Both the position numbers and the translations under genes were made by a program. 64,000 bases of DNA from Chryseobacterium sp. StRB126 (GTDB taxonomy: Bacteria > Bacteroidota > Bacteroidia > Flavobacteriales > Weeksellaceae), in the NCBI RefSeq assembly GCF_000829375.1, contig NZ_AP014624.1, positions 1,550,001 through 1,614,000 on the forward strand. Reading direction: 5' to 3'. The notes beneath the pieces are model-generated. The model worked only from the letters and a program-made list of their open reading frames with translations, searched no databases and was not told the origin of the DNA. Below, one piece after another: positions 62,072 through 64,000 of the stretch (the stretch's first letter is position 1; the number at the start of each line of letters is the position of its first letter).

Positions 62072-64000
62072 ATGAAAAAGCTAAATATTGGTATACTTGC
62101 CTTTTCGGGTATAGTATTGCTAAATTCGTGTGGTGCAGCAAAGACTGCAGGGACAGAGACAAAAACAGAGGCTACAGCAAAAGTTGCAACGCCGGCAAAA
62201 GAAGAAATAAAGGAGGAGGGGATTAATCTATCTTATATGGATACAGGTGTCCGCCCACAGGATGACTTTTTTAGCTATGTGAACGGAAATTGGGTGAAAA
62301 CTACACAGATTCCTTCAGATAAAGCCAATTGGGGATCTTTCAATGCTTTGAGAGAAAATGTAGATGATGCTTCATTGGATATTTTGAACAAAATCCTTAG
62401 TGAAACATATCCTGCAGGTTCCGAAGGTCAGAAGATTCAGAGTCTTTATGCATCTTTTATGGATACAGCCAAAAGAAATACAGATGGATTAAGCCCTATC
62501 AAAGCTGATCTTGCAAAAATTGATGCTATTAAAAGTCTCAATGATCTTCAAAAATACCTTTTAGAAGCTACAAAACTAGGAGATAACTCTTTCTACGGAT
62601 GGAGAACAGGAGCAGATATGAAAAACTCTAAGATGAACGCTGTATATCTTGGAGGTCCGGATCTGGGGTTGGGAAGAGACTATTATCAGAAAGTAAACGA
62701 AGCCAATACTAAAACATTAGGGCAATATCAGGCTTATGTAGGAAAATTATTCGGAGTTTTAGGATATAAAAATTCTGATCAGGCTGCACAAAATGTAGTA
62801 GATTTTGAAAAGCAACTGGCGAACTACTTATTGACATTGGAGCAAAACAGAGATGCCAATTTGAGATATAACCCTAAAAACGTTTCGGAATTATCAGGTG
62901 TGGTGAAAAACGTAGACCTAGCAAAATATCTTAAAGAAGCAGGAGTAAATACAGACAGAGTAATCATTGGAGAACTGAAATATTACCAGAACATGGATCA
63001 GTTCGTTACCCAGAAAAACTTACCTTTATTAAAAGACTATCTGAAATATCACCTGATTAACGGTAATGCCAGTAACCTTGATGAAAACCTTGAGCAGATC
63101 AGATTTGATTTCTATGCAAAAGATTTACAGGGTCAAAAAGAACAACGTCCTATGAACAAGAGAGGTTTAACTCTTGTAAACGGTGTTCTTGGTGAAGCTT
63201 TCGGGAAATTATATGTAGAAAAATACTTTACTCCGGAAGCCAAACAGCAAATGGAAACCTATATTGATTACCTTTTAAAATCATTTAAAACCCATATCAC
63301 GAATATCGATTGGATGTCTCCTGAAACAAAAGTAAAAGCTCAGGAAAAACTATCCAAATTCACAGTGAAAATTGCATATCCGGATAAATGGAAAGACTAT
63401 AGTCAGTTAAAAGTAGAATCTCCAAAACAAGGCGGATCATTATATGCAAACCTGCAGAATGTATCAGCTTGGCAATATCAGAGAAATCTGGATAAAGTAG
63501 GAAAACCGGTTGATAAAACGGAATGGGGAATGTCTCCACAAACAGTAAATGCTTATTATAGCGGATCAAACAACGAAATCGTATTCCCTGCCGCAATCCT
63601 TCAGCCTCCTTTCTACAACCCTAAGGCAGATGCAGCCGTAAACTTCGGTGGGATTGGAGCTGTAATCGGTCACGAGATCTCTCACGGTTTTGATGACAGT
63701 GGTTCCCGTTTTGATGGTGATGGAAACCTTAACAATTGGTGGACGGATGCTGATCGTAAGAACTTTGATGCAAAAGTGGCTCAGTTAGCCGCTCAGTACA
63801 GTGCTTACGAACCAGTAAAAGGAAGTTTTGTGAACGGTAAATTTACAAGTGGAGAAAATATTGGTGACTTAGGAGGGGTAGCAGTAGCTTACGATGCCCT
63901 TCAGATGTACCTTAAAGATAAAGGAAACCCAGGAAAGATCAGTGGATTCACTCAGGATCAGAGATTCTTCATGAGCTGGGCTACCGTTTGGAGAACAAAA
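62072..64000 (+). CDS. M13-family metallopeptidase, copy 3, lipoprotein, 3' end cut by window
   Basis: The first 643 residues of a third M13 peptidase. Unlike copies 1 and 2 it has a lipobox (VLLNSC, cysteine at residue 20) and a charged, Ala/Glu/Lys-rich linker, so it is membrane-anchored. The M13 domain starts at VRPQDDFFSYVNGNW; zinc site H534-E535-x-x-H538 in GHEISHGFDDSG and ENIGDLGG are present, as is NAYYSG. It is more distant from copies 1 and 2 than they are from each other. The frame is open to the last base; about 40 residues should be missing. Confidence 0.95.
   Translation, partial: MKKLNIGILAFSGIVLLNSCGAAKTAGTETKTEATAKVATPAKEEIKEEGINLSYMDTGVRPQDDFFSYVNGNWVKTTQIPSDKANWGSFNALRENVDDASLDILNKILSETYPAGSEGQKIQSLYASFMDTAKRNTDGLSPIKADLAKIDAIKSLNDLQKYLLEATKLGDNSFYGWRTGADMKNSKMNAVYLGGPDLGLGRDYYQKVNEANTKTLGQYQAYVGKLFGVLGYKNSDQAAQNVVDFEKQLANYLLTLEQNRDANLRYNPKNVSELSGVVKNVDLAKYLKEAGVNTDRVIIGELKYYQNMDQFVTQKNLPLLKDYLKYHLINGNASNLDENLEQIRFDFYAKDLQGQKEQRPMNKRGLTLVNGVLGEAFGKLYVEKYFTPEAKQQMETYIDYLLKSFKTHITNIDWMSPETKVKAQEKLSKFTVKIAYPDKWKDYSQLKVESPKQGGSLYANLQNVSAWQYQRNLDKVGKPVDKTEWGMSPQTVNAYYSGSNNEIVFPAAILQPPFYNPKADAAVNFGGIGAVIGHEISHGFDDSGSRFDGDGNLNNWWTDADRKNFDAKVAQLAAQYSAYEPVKGSFVNGKFTSGENIGDLGGVAVAYDALQMYLKDKGNPGKISGFTQDQRFFMSWATVWRTK

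Overview
The window is about 64 kb of low-GC chromosomal DNA from a member of the Bacteroidota, most likely Chryseobacterium or a close relative in the Flavobacteriales. This is inferred from protein families (SusC-like TonB receptors, S8 peptidases and TonB proteins of flavobacterial type, the parA-parB-DUF5683-dapB-lepB-WbqC order), from the lack of Shine-Dalgarno sequences, and from promoter boxes of the TTG / TAnnTTTG kind. No phage, insertion sequence, plasmid or CRISPR locus was seen. The ends cut two genes: purA at the left (only the first bases of its start codon are missing) and a third M13 peptidase at the right.

Layout. 0-10 kb: purA, a TonB protein, the chromosome-partition genes parA/parB, DUF5683, dapB, lepB, WbqC and a secreted subtilase. 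10-17 kb: two lipoproteins (lipocalin-like and OmpA-like), a four-gene set resembling the mycobacterial decaprenyl-phosphoryl-arabinose pathway (UbiA, DprE1-like, DprE2-like with a frameshift, HAD phosphatase), a PrcB-type lipoprotein, a cysteine desulfurase and thioredoxin. 17.5-18 kb: four tRNA-Asp genes in exact 107-bp repeats. 18-23 kb: a leftward unit of membrane AraC regulator, TonB receptor and PI-PLC-like lipase. 23-32 kb: a LuxR-type regulator, an L,D-transpeptidase, a PDZ aspartyl protease, an esterase, and a NarL-type two-component system flanked by two related small lipoproteins. 33-41 kb: tyrS, an ECF sigma factor, lipA, an AraC/MFS divergent pair, a lectin of the MVL type, a SpoIIAA-like protein and a DAO-family oxidoreductase.

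42-51 kb is the part I find most interesting. A VWA/DUF4139 operon, a SIMPL-domain gene and a LytS-type histidine kinase each carry, just upstream, the same pair of direct repeats (ACTTGGTGA, 21 bp start to start). That is the geometry bound by LytTR regulators, and a LytTR response regulator is encoded 4 kb away. I infer a local envelope regulon that feeds back on its own kinase. Between the SIMPL gene and the kinase lies an array of about 215-bp repeats with nested inverted arms.

51-64 kb: a bacterial lipocalin, cinA, a 1132-residue GH18-deacetylase-glycosyltransferase fusion that could make and process an exported polysaccharide, and three tandem M13 metallopeptidases. Several dispersed non-coding repeats sit behind terminators. 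All functions are read from motifs and family memory; no database search was possible.
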